DNA of 64,000 bases from Winogradskyella eximia (GCF_003386165.1 NZ_QRDV01000001.1:372001-436000); one strand, 5' to 3'. Positions 16,159-26,550 are shown, counted from the stretch's first letter. The notes: a model not told the origin generated them from the sequence alone. Program-made: numbers and translations.

Positions 16159-16761
16159 TTAGGATTGTGCAAAACTTATTAGGTCTTTAAAATTTTTATC
16201 ATCACCTTTTTTAAGTGCGTTAATATAAGTTTCACGGATTTCACTTTTGTTAACTAAGTTTTTGTATCCCCAAGTAAATTTTGGTTTATTGAATATATGT
16301 TTCATAACCACATCACCCATTAAACGTGAATGTCTGCCATTACCATTAGGAAATAAATGAATAGCAACTAACTCATGCTTAAATCGTATTGCAATTTCTT
16401 CATCAGAATATGTTTTATTATCAATCCAAAACTTACAGTCATCTAACAATTGTCGAAGCTTTATTGGTATTTGATACCATGTAATACCAATTGTTTTTTC
16501 ACTAGTTCTATATTTTCCAGCCCAAGACCAAACATCACTTAGCATTTTTTTATGGACACCAATAATAAAAGCTTCAGTAAGGATTTTATCTGTTTTGAAT
16601 TTTCTATTAATTAAATACCATTCTACAGCTTTTTGAATATTTAGTTGCTCAAATTCATCTAATTCTTCACGTGTAGTGATTGTGGGAATAAGTAACCCTT
16701 CCATTTCTTCTTCACTTAAAGCTGTCTGGCCTTTTATAAGTTTCATCTTGTCTAATCCCAT
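16159..16761 (-). CDS. Fic-domain protein of the 'mobile mystery protein B' type
   Basis: A 200-residue protein with a Fic fold. The catalytic loop HLFPNGNGRH runs from His135 to Arg143. In standard AMPylators the fifth residue is acidic (HxFx(D/E)GN); here it is Asn139, as I recall for this subfamily. It overlaps the HTH gene upstream by 10 nt if the first ATG is used; a second ATG at 16746 (MKLIKGQ) would avoid the overlap. I see no clear (S/T)xxxE(G/N) inhibitory motif in it or in its partner. The pair is a family known from mobile or variable regions and may be a toxin-antitoxin-like unit. The target is unknown. Confidence 0.88.
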   Translation of the reverse strand: MGLDKMKLIKGQTALSEEEMEGLLIPTITTREELDEFEQLNIQKAVEWYLINRKFKTDKILTEAFIIGVHKKMLSDVWSWAGKYRTSEKTIGITWYQIPIKLRQLLDDCKFWIDNKTYSDEEIAIRFKHELVAIHLFPNGNGRHSRLMGDVVMKHIFNKPKFTWGYKNLVNKSEIRETYINALKKGDDKNFKDLISFAQS

Positions 16762-17216
16762 AAATAACGAGGCATTTCATCAATGAGCTGTTTTGTTTTC
16801 TCTTCAACAGCCTTTTGAAGACGTTCATTAGAGTTTTTTTGGTCCTCTAAAATCATTGAGTTAGAGGTTGTTTTAACAATATCTAGTGCGATTTCTTTCG
16901 CTCTGTTTTCAATTGTTTTTTGAATTGAGCCATCTATTGGAACAAATCCATATACTAATTTCATGTTTAATGCTCTTCCAGCATCTTCTAAGCTTTTTAG
17001 AGTAATATTTCCTGTTTTCTCTCTCTTCTCATAGCCTTCCACTGCTGGAGGTGTAACACCTAGTCGTTCGCTAAATTGTCTTAATGACATTTTATAGGCC
17101 TTACGAATAGTATGAAGCCAACCTTTATTGGGTACATTAACGTTTAGTAGTTGATTGTAAATTTGAATTTTACGATCTAAATGTTGTACCATTAATTTAT
17201 GTTTTGAATCATTCAT
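16752..17216 (-). CDS. HTH protein of the 'mobile mystery protein A' type
   Basis: A 154-residue protein. A helix-turn-helix lies at about residues 38-78 (KMSLRQFSERLGVTPPAVEG, then ITLKSLEDAGRALNMKLVYG). A mostly helical, charged C-terminus follows (AKEIALDIVKTT to EEKTKQLIDEMP). The order, A upstream of the Fic protein B with a short overlap, is the defining arrangement of the mobile mystery pair. It probably represses its own promoter; a long palindrome lies just upstream at 17260-17311. Confidence 0.88.
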   Translation of the reverse strand: MNDSKHKLMVQHLDRKIQIYNQLLNVNVPNKGWLHTIRKAYKMSLRQFSERLGVTPPAVEGYEKREKTGNITLKSLEDAGRALNMKLVYGFVPIDGSIQKTIENRAKEIALDIVKTTSNSMILEDQKNSNERLQKAVEEKTKQLIDEMPRYLWD

Positions 17217-17233
17217 AATGTGATTTTTGTAAA

Positions 17234-17241
17234 CAAATATA
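17234..17241 (-). promoter_or_regulatory. -7 element of the mobile mystery operon
   Basis: On the minus strand this reads TATATTTG, a perfect TAnnTTTG, 17 nt before the HTH start at 17216. The large inverted repeat at 17260-17311 lies directly upstream, overlapping the expected -33 region. Confidence 0.6.
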
Positions 17242-17259
17242 TTTATATATTCCTATAAA

Positions 17260-17311
17260 TATAAACATATAAGTTTGTATTTAAAATATTTTTTAAACTT
17301 ATATGTTTATA
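17260..17311. repeat. Perfect 17-bp inverted repeat between divergent regulators
   Basis: TATAAACATATAAGTTT (17260-17276) and its exact complement (17295-17311) are separated by 18 nt. It lies between the mobile mystery HTH gene and the S24 repressor, closer to the former's promoter. It is a likely operator for the HTH protein, with two half-sites about three helical turns apart (35 nt between arm starts). Confidence 0.65.
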
Positions 17312-17361
17312 AAACTATATTGTTTAGCCTTGTAATGAAAAAAGCTAGATTGTAAAATTAG

Positions 17362-17374
17362 CTACTATATGTAG
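17362..17374. promoter_or_regulatory. CTAC-N5-GTAG candidate operator of the S24 repressor
   Basis: CTACTATATGTAG has inverted CTAC and GTAG arms and lies 11 nt upstream of the -7 element at 17386, in the -7/-33 spacer. LexA-type proteins usually bind such short inverted repeats. No matching copy was found upstream of umuC or umuD, so the assignment is weak. Confidence 0.3.
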
Positions 17375-17385
17375 TTATTATTGCT

Positions 17386-17393
17386 TATATTTG
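17386..17393 (+). promoter_or_regulatory. -7 element of the S24 repressor gene
   Basis: TATATTTG, a perfect TAnnTTTG, 29 nt upstream of the ATG at 17423. Confidence 0.55.
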
Positions 17394-17422
17394 TAGTGGT
17401 ATTAAATAAACTTGAAACTTAA

Positions 17423-18190
17423 ATGAAACCAATTCAGGCTAACATAAAACATTTACGCACGCTAAAGAAGCTGTCTCAAGAGCGTTTTGCTGATGAATTA
17501 AAGTGGAGTCGCTCAATGGTGGGTTCTTATGAAGAAGGGCGTTCTGAGCCACCAATAGACCGTTTAATAGACTTGTCTAATTACTTTGATATTCCTATTG
17601 ATATTTTGGTTAAAAATGATTTGCGTAAAGCCAAAGACACATCGTTTATAGAGGTAGGGAATAAGCGTGTATTGTTTCCAGTAACGGTAAATGAAGATAA
17701 TGAGGATTTAATTGAAATTATACCTGCAAAAGCATCTGCAGGTTATTTGTCTGGTTATGATGATCCGGAATATATAGAGCAACTTCAAAAGATTAAATTA
17801 CCATTTTTACCAACAGGTACACATAGAGCGTTTCCTATTAAAGGTGATTCTATGTTACCAGTGAAAGATGGTGCGTTTATAGTGGCAAAGTTTGTAGATG
17901 ATATTGGAGATATTAAAAATGGACGTACGTATATTATCTTAACTAAGGATGATGGTTTGGTTTATAAACGTGTTTATATTCCAGAAGGAGATGCTTCAAA
18001 TTTATTATTAAGCTCAGATAATAAAACGTATCAACCTTATTTAATTCCTCGTGAAAATATTTTAGAGATTTGGGAATTTACATGCTGTATTAATACCCAG
18101 GAATATGATGAAAAAGAATTAAAACTGAGCAGTATTATGATGCTATTTCAAGAGTTGAAAGTAGAATTGGAGGCTGTGAAGCGAATGTAA
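17423..18190 (+). CDS. LexA-like self-cleaving repressor (XRE HTH plus S24 peptidase)
   Basis: A 255-residue repressor with an XRE HTH (about 4-62, QERFADELKWSRSMVGSYEE) joined to an S24 peptidase domain (about 95-215). Predicted cleavage is at Ala106-Gly107 in ASAGYLSG. Catalytic Ser143 (GDSML) and Lys182 (VYKRV) are both present. This phage cI-like design is used for damage-responsive control. Its position near umuC and umuD makes it the likely regulator of a mutagenesis response. The C-terminal 40 residues form a helical extension (LSSIMMLFQELKVELEAV). It is monocistronic and ends at a strong terminator. Confidence 0.88.
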   Translation: MKPIQANIKHLRTLKKLSQERFADELKWSRSMVGSYEEGRSEPPIDRLIDLSNYFDIPIDILVKNDLRKAKDTSFIEVGNKRVLFPVTVNEDNEDLIEIIPAKASAGYLSGYDDPEYIEQLQKIKLPFLPTGTHRAFPIKGDSMLPVKDGAFIVAKFVDDIGDIKNGRTYIILTKDDGLVYKRVYIPEGDASNLLLSSDNKTYQPYLIPRENILEIWEFTCCINTQEYDEKELKLSSIMMLFQELKVELEAVKRM

Positions 18191-18210
18191 AAATTGAAAA
18201 AATAGAGCAT

Positions 18211-18246
18211 AAAAAAAGCGCGAAATGTTTCATTTCGCGCTTTTTT
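18211..18246. terminator. Strong bidirectional terminator
   Basis: The stem AGCGCGAAATG (18217-18227) pairs with CATTTCGCGCT (18231-18241) around a TTT loop, with A-run and T-run flanks on both sides. It serves both the S24 repressor (plus) and atpC (minus), which converge here. Confidence 0.9.
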
Positions 18247-18265
18247 ATTTTATATAATGATTGAA

Positions 18266-18541
18266 TTAATCTGCTAAAATAATTAGTTTATTATCTTTCA
18301 TTTCTAGTGTTCCAGAATTGATTGCTAGCCAAACGCCTTTATCAGATTTAGTGAATTTTGCTTCAACTTCCTCTTCTAATTGAACGTTACCAGCAACTTT
18401 TACATGTCCTTCTTTAAGAATAGAGACAATAGGTGCGTGATTGGTTAACATTTCAAACTCACCATTTACTCCAGGAACAGTTACTGAAGTAACTTCTCCG
18501 CTAAATAATGTGGCTTCTGGTGATACAATTTCTAAGTACAT
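18266..18541 (-). CDS. atpC: ATP synthase F1 epsilon subunit, short form
   Basis: The epsilon subunit connects the rotor to the c-ring. At 91 residues it contains only the N-terminal beta-sandwich (SPEATLFSGEVTSVTVPGVNGEFE written in part: LFSGEV, VNGEFEMLTNHAPIVS) and lacks the C-terminal helical pair that makes up the rest of the E. coli protein (139 residues). A short form is normal for Bacteroidota. The inhibitory helical arm is therefore absent. It follows atpD by 23 nt on the same strand and ends at the terminator at 18211-18246. Confidence 0.93.
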   Translation of the reverse strand: MYLEIVSPEATLFSGEVTSVTVPGVNGEFEMLTNHAPIVSILKEGHVKVAGNVQLEEEVEAKFTKSDKGVWLAINSGTLEMKDNKLIILAD

Positions 18542-18564
18542 ACTTTTAATGCTTTATGCAGTTA

Positions 18565-20148
<1,584 letters not shown>

Positions 20149-20183
20149 TTATTTAAAAAATAACAGAGTTTTTTATGAATAAA

Positions 20184-20210
20184 AAAACACGCTCATTTTG
20201 AGCGTGTTTT
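20184..20210 (-). terminator. Terminator of the TonB-GDSL operon
   Basis: AAAACACGCTCA (20184-20195) pairs with TGAGCGTGTTTT (20199-20210) around a 3-nt loop and is followed on the minus strand by more T. It separates the upstream operon from the atpD promoter. Confidence 0.88.
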
Positions 20211-20232
20211 AATTGTAATATTTAATAGGTTT

Positions 20233-21756
20233 TTATTGAAGTGCTGGTGAATAGTTAGTAGGATAGTCTCCTGCTTTTGCTAAATTACCTGAAGCTTCAA
20301 AATTAGTTCCGTATGTTGCATCTATCGCTTTAAAGAAGCTGTTTGCCATTAAGGCATAGCCTCTTGCTGTTAGATGAATTCCGTCTAAACTAACTAAACC
20401 ACCAGAAACTAAATTTGTATTCATATTATAAGCATCAAACGTAATACCTGTTGTAGATGCTTGTTCTAATATTGAATTTAAATCTACTAACGCTAAACCA
20501 TTACTGTTTGCAATAGCAGATATACTAGTATTATACGCTTGCGTTGCTGTAGCAATTTCATCTTGTTCTTGAGGGATTAATACCCATTTGTCTTCTAGAG
20601 GAATTTGTGTTCCATAACCTTGTGGAATTAACGCCGATAATGGTAAAACAAATAAATCTTCAGCGGTTGCTTGTCTGTACTTTGGTATTCCGGCAAATGC
20701 AGAATTAATTGCTCCTAAATCTGTTAAGGTTTCGTCTATAATGACCATGGCATTGTTTGAGCCTGCGGCAAAAGTAATTGTTCTTGCAGCTGCTTCTTCT
20801 GCTGTAAATAGACCTGTCCCATTCAATGCGGCTAGGGCTTGCTGAATTCCACCATTGTATAAAGCATAACCTTGATTAAGTGCGGCTGCATTTGTAGCAT
20901 CTAAAGGAACCGGGTTATAAGGAACTGTTGTAAAATGAGATAAACTTGTAATATTTGGTAGATTTCCAATAACTCCTTTTGCTCCATTAGCAGTTAAGCC
21001 AGTAACTAAAGCATTTAAAGATGCGTCAAATGTACTAGTAGGTGTAATAGGATTAGTTCCATCTCCACCTGTAGTTGCATAACCTAAAACGTCATTTCCT
21101 CCAACTTCAGAAAGTGTGAAAAATGTAGGGTTTTGAGCAACAGCTAAATCTAAAATTGAAGCATTAGGAGTATTACCGGTTACACGAATAGCATATGGGT
21201 TAGCTGCGGCAGGGAAATTTAATAAATTACCATAACCTGGAGCTAATAAATGAAAACTCTTAGCACCTGGTATACCCAAATTATTGAAAGGACCAGTTGG
21301 ATTGTTTAAAGCAAAATCAGTAGTTGACATTGCCGCTGGATTTAAACTCTGCAATGGTACAGGTCCAGCTCCACCAAAAACTAGTCTTTCTGTTAGTTCT
21401 CTTTGACCCGTCATTGGATTAATTACAGGATTTCCACCTAAAATTAGTCCTCCAAAATTATCATTCATTAATGGTTGAGTAAAGGTACTACTTCCAATAT
21501 TAGCGAATTTATTTGCTAGAATGTTTGGAAACGAGTTTTCTTGACTCGCAATAAAAAGACCTCCATCAGTAAAACCTGCGGTAAAAGAGGCACCAACAGC
21601 TACGTAATTAGAAAAGTCCGCAGAACCTGTTGTAAGTTCTGGTAATATGACTTCTGACGTAGGATTGTCTAAAAGATCTTCAAAATCTTCTTCATCATTA
21701 CAGGCTGTAAATCCAATAAGGACAGCTGATAGTAATAAATATTTTATATTTTTCAT
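20233..21756 (-). CDS. SGNH/GDSL-type lipoprotein, partner of a TonB receptor
   Basis: A 507-residue lipoprotein. I use the ATG at 21756, which gives the signal peptide MKNIKYLLLSAVLIGFTAC with Cys19; the 36 residues of the longer frame overlap the previous gene and are not signal-like. The acidic run NDEED after Cys is compatible with surface export. SGNH blocks: block I VAVGASFTAGF (Ser in GAS), block II Gly in NLGIPGAK, block III GGND, block V DGIHLTARG (Asp, His). So it is an esterase or lipase-like enzyme. It starts 10 nt after the TonB receptor stop and ends at the terminator at 20184-20210. The pair suggests capture and hydrolysis of an ester substrate at the surface. Confidence 0.88.
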   Translation of the reverse strand: MKNIKYLLLSAVLIGFTACNDEEDFEDLLDNPTSEVILPELTTGSADFSNYVAVGASFTAGFTDGGLFIASQENSFPNILANKFANIGSSTFTQPLMNDNFGGLILGGNPVINPMTGQRELTERLVFGGAGPVPLQSLNPAAMSTTDFALNNPTGPFNNLGIPGAKSFHLLAPGYGNLLNFPAAANPYAIRVTGNTPNASILDLAVAQNPTFFTLSEVGGNDVLGYATTGGDGTNPITPTSTFDASLNALVTGLTANGAKGVIGNLPNITSLSHFTTVPYNPVPLDATNAAALNQGYALYNGGIQQALAALNGTGLFTAEEAAARTITFAAGSNNAMVIIDETLTDLGAINSAFAGIPKYRQATAEDLFVLPLSALIPQGYGTQIPLEDKWVLIPQEQDEIATATQAYNTSISAIANSNGLALVDLNSILEQASTTGITFDAYNMNTNLVSGGLVSLDGIHLTARGYALMANSFFKAIDATYGTNFEASGNLAKAGDYPTNYSPALQ

Positions 21757-21766
21757 TTTGTGTTTT

Positions 21767-24532
21767 TTATAAGTTATTAATTGTCCAAGAAGCATAGTAC
21801 ATTGAGCCGATATAACCTGATCCGAAGACCGTGAAATATTCTTTACCTCCAATGTTTGTACCACCTATTTTAATAATAGATTTTAAAGCAGGGATTTTGT
21901 AATTAATTTGTGCATCAACGGTATGGAATTCTGGTACAACACCATCTCCAAATGTTGCTTCCCAGAAATAATCATCACTAAACTTATAAGCGATATTAAA
22001 TCCAAAGTTTTTAAACAACTCAGTATTCCCAAAATGAGCTTTAAATTTATGTTCTGGTGTGTTGAAGTTAGTTTCAAAATTAGGATTTGCAGCTTGATCA
22101 AAATCTTGTTTAGTAAATGTATAACTTCCACCTAAATCAAAATCACCCAACACTTTTGCTGACAAACCTATTGAAGCTCCGTAAGAGTTAACATCCACAT
22201 CAGAATTTGTGTAAGTACTATAAGTAGTGAAATCACCGCTTGCTATAGCAGGAATTGCTGAACCATCTGCAACAGAGCCATAAAGTGGAGCTATTACAAC
22301 TTCTGAAGAAATGAAATCTTTATATTTATTGTAATATGTACTAAAGTCTATAGTTACTTTATTAAATTTTCCTCTATATCCAACTTCCATAGAAGTTACT
22401 TTTTCTGGTGTTACAAGATTTGGGTTAGCAACTCTTAAAACTGAGGGGTCACCTGTCTCTCCTAATTGTATTACTGACGATGCTGTATAAGAATTATTAT
22501 AGGCAGCAGCACCTGTTTGAGTATATACTGTTCCGTTAGCTGCCGTGAATTCTCTAGTATATCTATCTAAATTATCTGGTGCAGAACCTACTAAAATAGC
22601 TCTTCCTGCATCTAAACCAATAAATAAATCTTGTGTTGTAGGGTTTCTAAAACCTGTTTGTCCAGAAAATCTAAAGTTGTGATTTTCATTTAATGTTAAC
22701 CCTAATGATAATCTTGGTGATACAAAGCCTTTGAAGAATTCAGATTTATCATAACGGGCTGAACCAGTTATTTTTAAATCCATATTTTCATTTAATTCAA
22801 ACTCTTTTTGAATTTGAGTATAAACACCAAATTCACTGTATTTTATATGACCATCGTAATCAGTATATATAGATCCTAATGAGTTTAAATCGTATTGTCT
22901 AAAAGATCCACCTACTTGAATATCTGCAAAATCTATTAAATGACTAAAGTTATAATTACCATCTGCATGATAGTATTTAGATGCATCTTGAAATTTTGAT
23001 CCCGTAGCTAAATCTGGATCCTTAATAATTCTGTCAAATGCATTTTGAAATTCAGTAGAGCCTGGTTCATATCTTCCTGTGTCTGCTTGAGCTCTTGCAA
23101 TAGCGTGTGCTTCACTTTCAGTTGCACCTCCAAGTGTTGCAGATATTAATGCTCCTGTATATTCACCAAACCATGTATTGTCATCTTTCCAAGATCTATT
23201 GATATTGATACCAGTGAATACCATATCATAAGAGTCACCAGCTTTATCGGCTACAACATAACCTCTAACAAAATAATTATCATTTTTTAATTCTAATTTA
23301 TGTTGTTGTTGAAAAAATCCATCAATATTATAGCGGTTAGTACCTTGGTAAATTGTTGTACCTGTACCTACTTTACCTACATACTGTATTTCAAAATTAC
23401 TATCAGTTATGGGACGGTAATATAATCCCCAATCTGCTTTAATACTTTCTGCTGTATAATCAGTTAAGTAACGTTCGTTATATCCTGTTCTACTTACATC
23501 TACTAATGGTACTAAACTAACTAAGGCAGGGTTTGGAAGTTGAGATAAAAAATCTGGACTTTCAATTACCTTTTTTAGGTTCGTAGATACTTCATCTCCA
23601 TAAACATTGATACCATTATAGTTTAAATTAGTTGCTCTTGTACCACCAAACATATCACTGTCTACTTCACTAGTAGCGGCCCAATCAGTACCGTTTAAGT
23701 ATCCAAAGTTTACTTTAGCTGCAAATTTATCGCTAAATTTATAAGCCATTCTTATACCTAAGTCGGTATACTCATTGTCGCCAGCAGCTTTTTGAGACGT
23801 AATACCTTTTTTAACAAAGGCACTTATACCTTGGTGATCAAAAGGACTTTTACTTCGCATGAAAAGAATACCATTAAATGCATTTGCACCATACAATGCA
23901 GATGATGCTCCTGGTAATAATTCAACACTTTGCACATCTGTTTCAATCATACCAACAAGATTTCCTATAGGAAAGTTTAAAGCTGGAGTAGAATTATCCA
24001 TTCCGTCTACTAATTGCATAAAACGCGTATTTGCGGTTGTTGCGAAACCTCTAGTGTTTACAGATTTAAATGTTAAACTGCTTGTGTTCACATCTACACC
24101 TTTTAAAGTTCCTAAACCACCATAAAAATCTGCTGATGCCGTATTTTTAATTTCTTTTAAACCAAAGCGTTCTACCGTTACCGGAGATTCAAAAATCCGT
24201 TCTGGAGTTCTTGAAGCTGAAATAACTACTTCATCGAGCTCATTACCTTCAGCCAATGTTACATCAATGGTTTGATTGTTTTTAGTAACTTCAATAGTCT
24301 GAGTTTCAAAACCAGCGTAACTAAATTGGATTGAAAAAGGTGGTGCTTGGTCTATTGTTAGCGAATAGTTACCGTCAAAATCTGTTACAGTGCCGGAACT
24401 GGTTCCTACAACTATAACATTTGCACCAGGTAAGGGAAGCCCAGAATTATCAATAATTTTACCTTTTACTGTGGTCTGTGCAAAAGATACCACGCATAAG
24501 AGCATAGTGAAAAGCTTTAAGATTGTCTTCAT
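21767..24532 (-). CDS. TonB-dependent receptor with carboxypeptidase-like N-domain
   Basis: A 921-residue outer-membrane receptor. Signal peptide (1-18, VVSFAQ); CarboxypepD_reg-like domain (about 20-95, with VKGKIIDNSGLPLPGANV and FDGNYSL); plug (about 100-240, with SVNTRGFATTANTRF, the VDG box and LLPGASSALYGANAFNG); then the barrel, ending SMYYASWTINNL. The stop is 10 nt before the GDSL lipoprotein gene, and both share a terminator. In SusCD-like systems the second gene is a SusD lipoprotein; here a hydrolase takes that place. The substrate is unknown, perhaps an ester or lipid. Confidence 0.92.
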   Translation of the reverse strand: MKTILKLFTMLLCVVSFAQTTVKGKIIDNSGLPLPGANVIVVGTSSGTVTDFDGNYSLTIDQAPPFSIQFSYAGFETQTIEVTKNNQTIDVTLAEGNELDEVVISASRTPERIFESPVTVERFGLKEIKNTASADFYGGLGTLKGVDVNTSSLTFKSVNTRGFATTANTRFMQLVDGMDNSTPALNFPIGNLVGMIETDVQSVELLPGASSALYGANAFNGILFMRSKSPFDHQGISAFVKKGITSQKAAGDNEYTDLGIRMAYKFSDKFAAKVNFGYLNGTDWAATSEVDSDMFGGTRATNLNYNGINVYGDEVSTNLKKVIESPDFLSQLPNPALVSLVPLVDVSRTGYNERYLTDYTAESIKADWGLYYRPITDSNFEIQYVGKVGTGTTIYQGTNRYNIDGFFQQQHKLELKNDNYFVRGYVVADKAGDSYDMVFTGININRSWKDDNTWFGEYTGALISATLGGATESEAHAIARAQADTGRYEPGSTEFQNAFDRIIKDPDLATGSKFQDASKYYHADGNYNFSHLIDFADIQVGGSFRQYDLNSLGSIYTDYDGHIKYSEFGVYTQIQKEFELNENMDLKITGSARYDKSEFFKGFVSPRLSLGLTLNENHNFRFSGQTGFRNPTTQDLFIGLDAGRAILVGSAPDNLDRYTREFTAANGTVYTQTGAAAYNNSYTASSVIQLGETGDPSVLRVANPNLVTPEKVTSMEVGYRGKFNKVTIDFSTYYNKYKDFISSEVVIAPLYGSVADGSAIPAIASGDFTTYSTYTNSDVDVNSYGASIGLSAKVLGDFDLGGSYTFTKQDFDQAANPNFETNFNTPEHKFKAHFGNTELFKNFGFNIAYKFSDDYFWEATFGDGVVPEFHTVDAQINYKIPALKSIIKIGGTNIGGKEYFTVFGSGYIGSMYYASWTINNL

Positions 24533-24640
24533 TTTAGAGAATTAGTTAATTTATTAGATTAGCAATTTAATTAAATATATGAAAATTAGATAACAAATTC
24601 TTAAAAATGTATGCATGCATAAGAATATTTAGAAAAAAAA

Positions 24641-24675
24641 CGGCTTAAAATTGATTATTACTCAATTTTAAGCCG
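24641..24675 (-). terminator. Intrinsic terminator after glmS
   Basis: A perfect 14-bp stem, CGGCTTAAAATTGA (24641-24654) with TCAATTTTAAGCCG (24662-24675), has a 7-nt loop. On the minus strand it is followed by eight T. Confidence 0.9.
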
Positions 24676-24702
24676 CTTTTCAAAAGTTTTATCGTCGATT
24701 AA

Positions 24703-26550
24703 TTATTCAACTGTCACCGATTTTGCTAAATTTCTAGGTTGATCCACATTTTTATTCAACATTACAGCAATATGATAAGATAATAACTGTAATGGAATTG
24801 TTGTAAGTAAAGGTGTAAGGCATTCTAATGTCTCAGGAACTTCAATTACATGGTCAGCTAATTCCTTAACACTTGTGTCACCTTTAGTAACTATACCAAT
24901 AATTTTACCTTTTCTAGATTTAATTTCTTGAATGTTACTTACTACTTTTTCGTAATGTCCTTTTTTAGTTGCAATAACGATTACTGGCATTTGCTCATCA
25001 ATTAAAGCAATTGGTCCATGTTTCATTTCTGCAGCAGGATAACCTTCTGCATGTATATATGAAATCTCCTTTAATTTTAATGCACCTTCTAAAGCTACAG
25101 GGAAATTAAACCCACGCCCTAAATAAAGACAGTTTTTTGTGTCTTTATAGATTTCGGCTACCGTTTTAACGTAAGCATCAGATTTTAACGCTTCTTCAAC
25201 TTTACCAGGAATAGTCTCTAGCTCAATTAAATGATGTCTAAATTCTGAACTTGACATAGTACCTTTAGCTCTAGCTAATCGTAATGCCATTAATGTTAAT
25301 ACGGTAATCTGTGTCGTGAATGCTTTAGTAGAAGCAACTCCAATTTCTGGACCAGCATGTGTATATGCACCTGCATCTGTTTCTCTTGCAATTGTAGAAC
25401 CAACCACATTACAAACTCCAAAAACAAATGCTCCTTTGGATTTTGCTAATTTTATAGCAGCTAAAGTATCTGCTGTTTCACCAGATTGAGAAATTGCAAT
25501 CACAATATCTTTTTCTGTAATTACAGGGTTTCTATATCTAAATTCAGAAGCATATTCCACTTCTACAGGAATTCTTGCTAAATCTTCAAAAATATATTCT
25601 GCAACTAAACCAGCATGCCATGATGTACCACAGGCAACAATTATAATTCTATCAGCTGCTAAGAATTTTTTCATGTTATCCTCAACACCAGCCATTTTTA
25701 TAATAGCTTCGTTACTTAATAGTCTTCCTCTAAAGGTATCTAAAATTGCACTAGGTTGTTCATAGATTTCTTTAAGCATAAAATGGTCGTAACCACCTTT
25801 TTCAATCTGCTCTAAATTAAGTTGAAGTTCTTGTACATAAGGATCAACCAAAGCATCATTCTTAATTTTTCTGATTTTAATGTCTTTTCCTCTTCTAATA
25901 ATAGCCATTTCTTCATCTTCAAGATAAATGGCATTTTTAGTATATTCTATAAAAGGAGAAGCATCACTTGCAATAAAAAATTCATCATCACCAACACCTA
26001 TTGCTAAAGGGCTACCAAGTTTTGCAACAACAATTTCGTTAGGTTTGTTTTTATCAAAAACAGCAATAGCATAAGCGCCAATAACTTGGTTTAATGCAAT
26101 TTGTACAGCTTTACCAAGCTTAATATTTTCGCTTTTTTGAACGTCTTCAATTAGATTAACTAATACTTCTGTATCTGTATCTGATTGAAATGTGTAACCA
26201 CGTTTTATTAATTCTTTTCTTAACGAATCGTAATTTTCAATAATTCCATTGTGGATGATAACTAAATCTCCAGAATTAGAGTAGTGTGGGTGAGAGTTTA
26301 CATCATTTGGTACACCATGTGTTGCCCAACGCGTATGACCTATACCTAGAGTTCCGTCTGTTGAAATTTCACCCTCAATTTTATTTTTAAGGTCGGAAAC
26401 CTTTCCTTTTGTTTTAGATAGTTTAATTGAATTACCATCATATAGTGCAATACCAGCACTATCATATCCACGGTATTCTAATCTTTGAAGTCCTTTAATA
26501 ACAATAGGATAAGCCTCTCGATGGCCAATGTATCCAACAATTCCACACAT
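24703..26550 (-). CDS. glmS: Glucosamine-6-phosphate synthase
   Basis: Makes glucosamine 6-phosphate from fructose 6-phosphate and glutamine, the entry step to peptidoglycan and LPS sugars. At 615 residues it is full length. Cys2 is the N-terminal nucleophile (MCGIVGYIG). The glutaminase domain has RLEYRGYDSAGIA and HTRWATHG; two SIS isomerase domains follow (SQSGETADT; ASTKAFTTQ), and the C-terminus PRNLAKSVTVE is diagnostic. It is the last gene of a minus-strand run (glycogen synthase-like, DUF4270, glmS) with gaps of 8 and 15 nt, so probably one operon. I see no glmS ribozyme. Confidence 0.97.
   Translation of the reverse strand: MCGIVGYIGHREAYPIVIKGLQRLEYRGYDSAGIALYDGNSIKLSKTKGKVSDLKNKIEGEISTDGTLGIGHTRWATHGVPNDVNSHPHYSNSGDLVIIHNGIIENYDSLRKELIKRGYTFQSDTDTEVLVNLIEDVQKSENIKLGKAVQIALNQVIGAYAIAVFDKNKPNEIVVAKLGSPLAIGVGDDEFFIASDASPFIEYTKNAIYLEDEEMAIIRRGKDIKIRKIKNDALVDPYVQELQLNLEQIEKGGYDHFMLKEIYEQPSAILDTFRGRLLSNEAIIKMAGVEDNMKKFLAADRIIIVACGTSWHAGLVAEYIFEDLARIPVEVEYASEFRYRNPVITEKDIVIAISQSGETADTLAAIKLAKSKGAFVFGVCNVVGSTIARETDAGAYTHAGPEIGVASTKAFTTQITVLTLMALRLARAKGTMSSSEFRHHLIELETIPGKVEEALKSDAYVKTVAEIYKDTKNCLYLGRGFNFPVALEGALKLKEISYIHAEGYPAAEMKHGPIALIDEQMPVIVIATKKGHYEKVVSNIQEIKSRKGKIIGIVTKGDTSVKELADHVIEVPETLECLTPLLTTIPLQLLSYHIAVMLNKNVDQPRNLAKSVTVE

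Noticed and set aside
24541..24640. ATGCATGC-type short palindrome upstream of the TonB receptor
   Set aside because: It is a simple alternating purine-pyrimidine run of about 12 nt without a partner or conserved context here.
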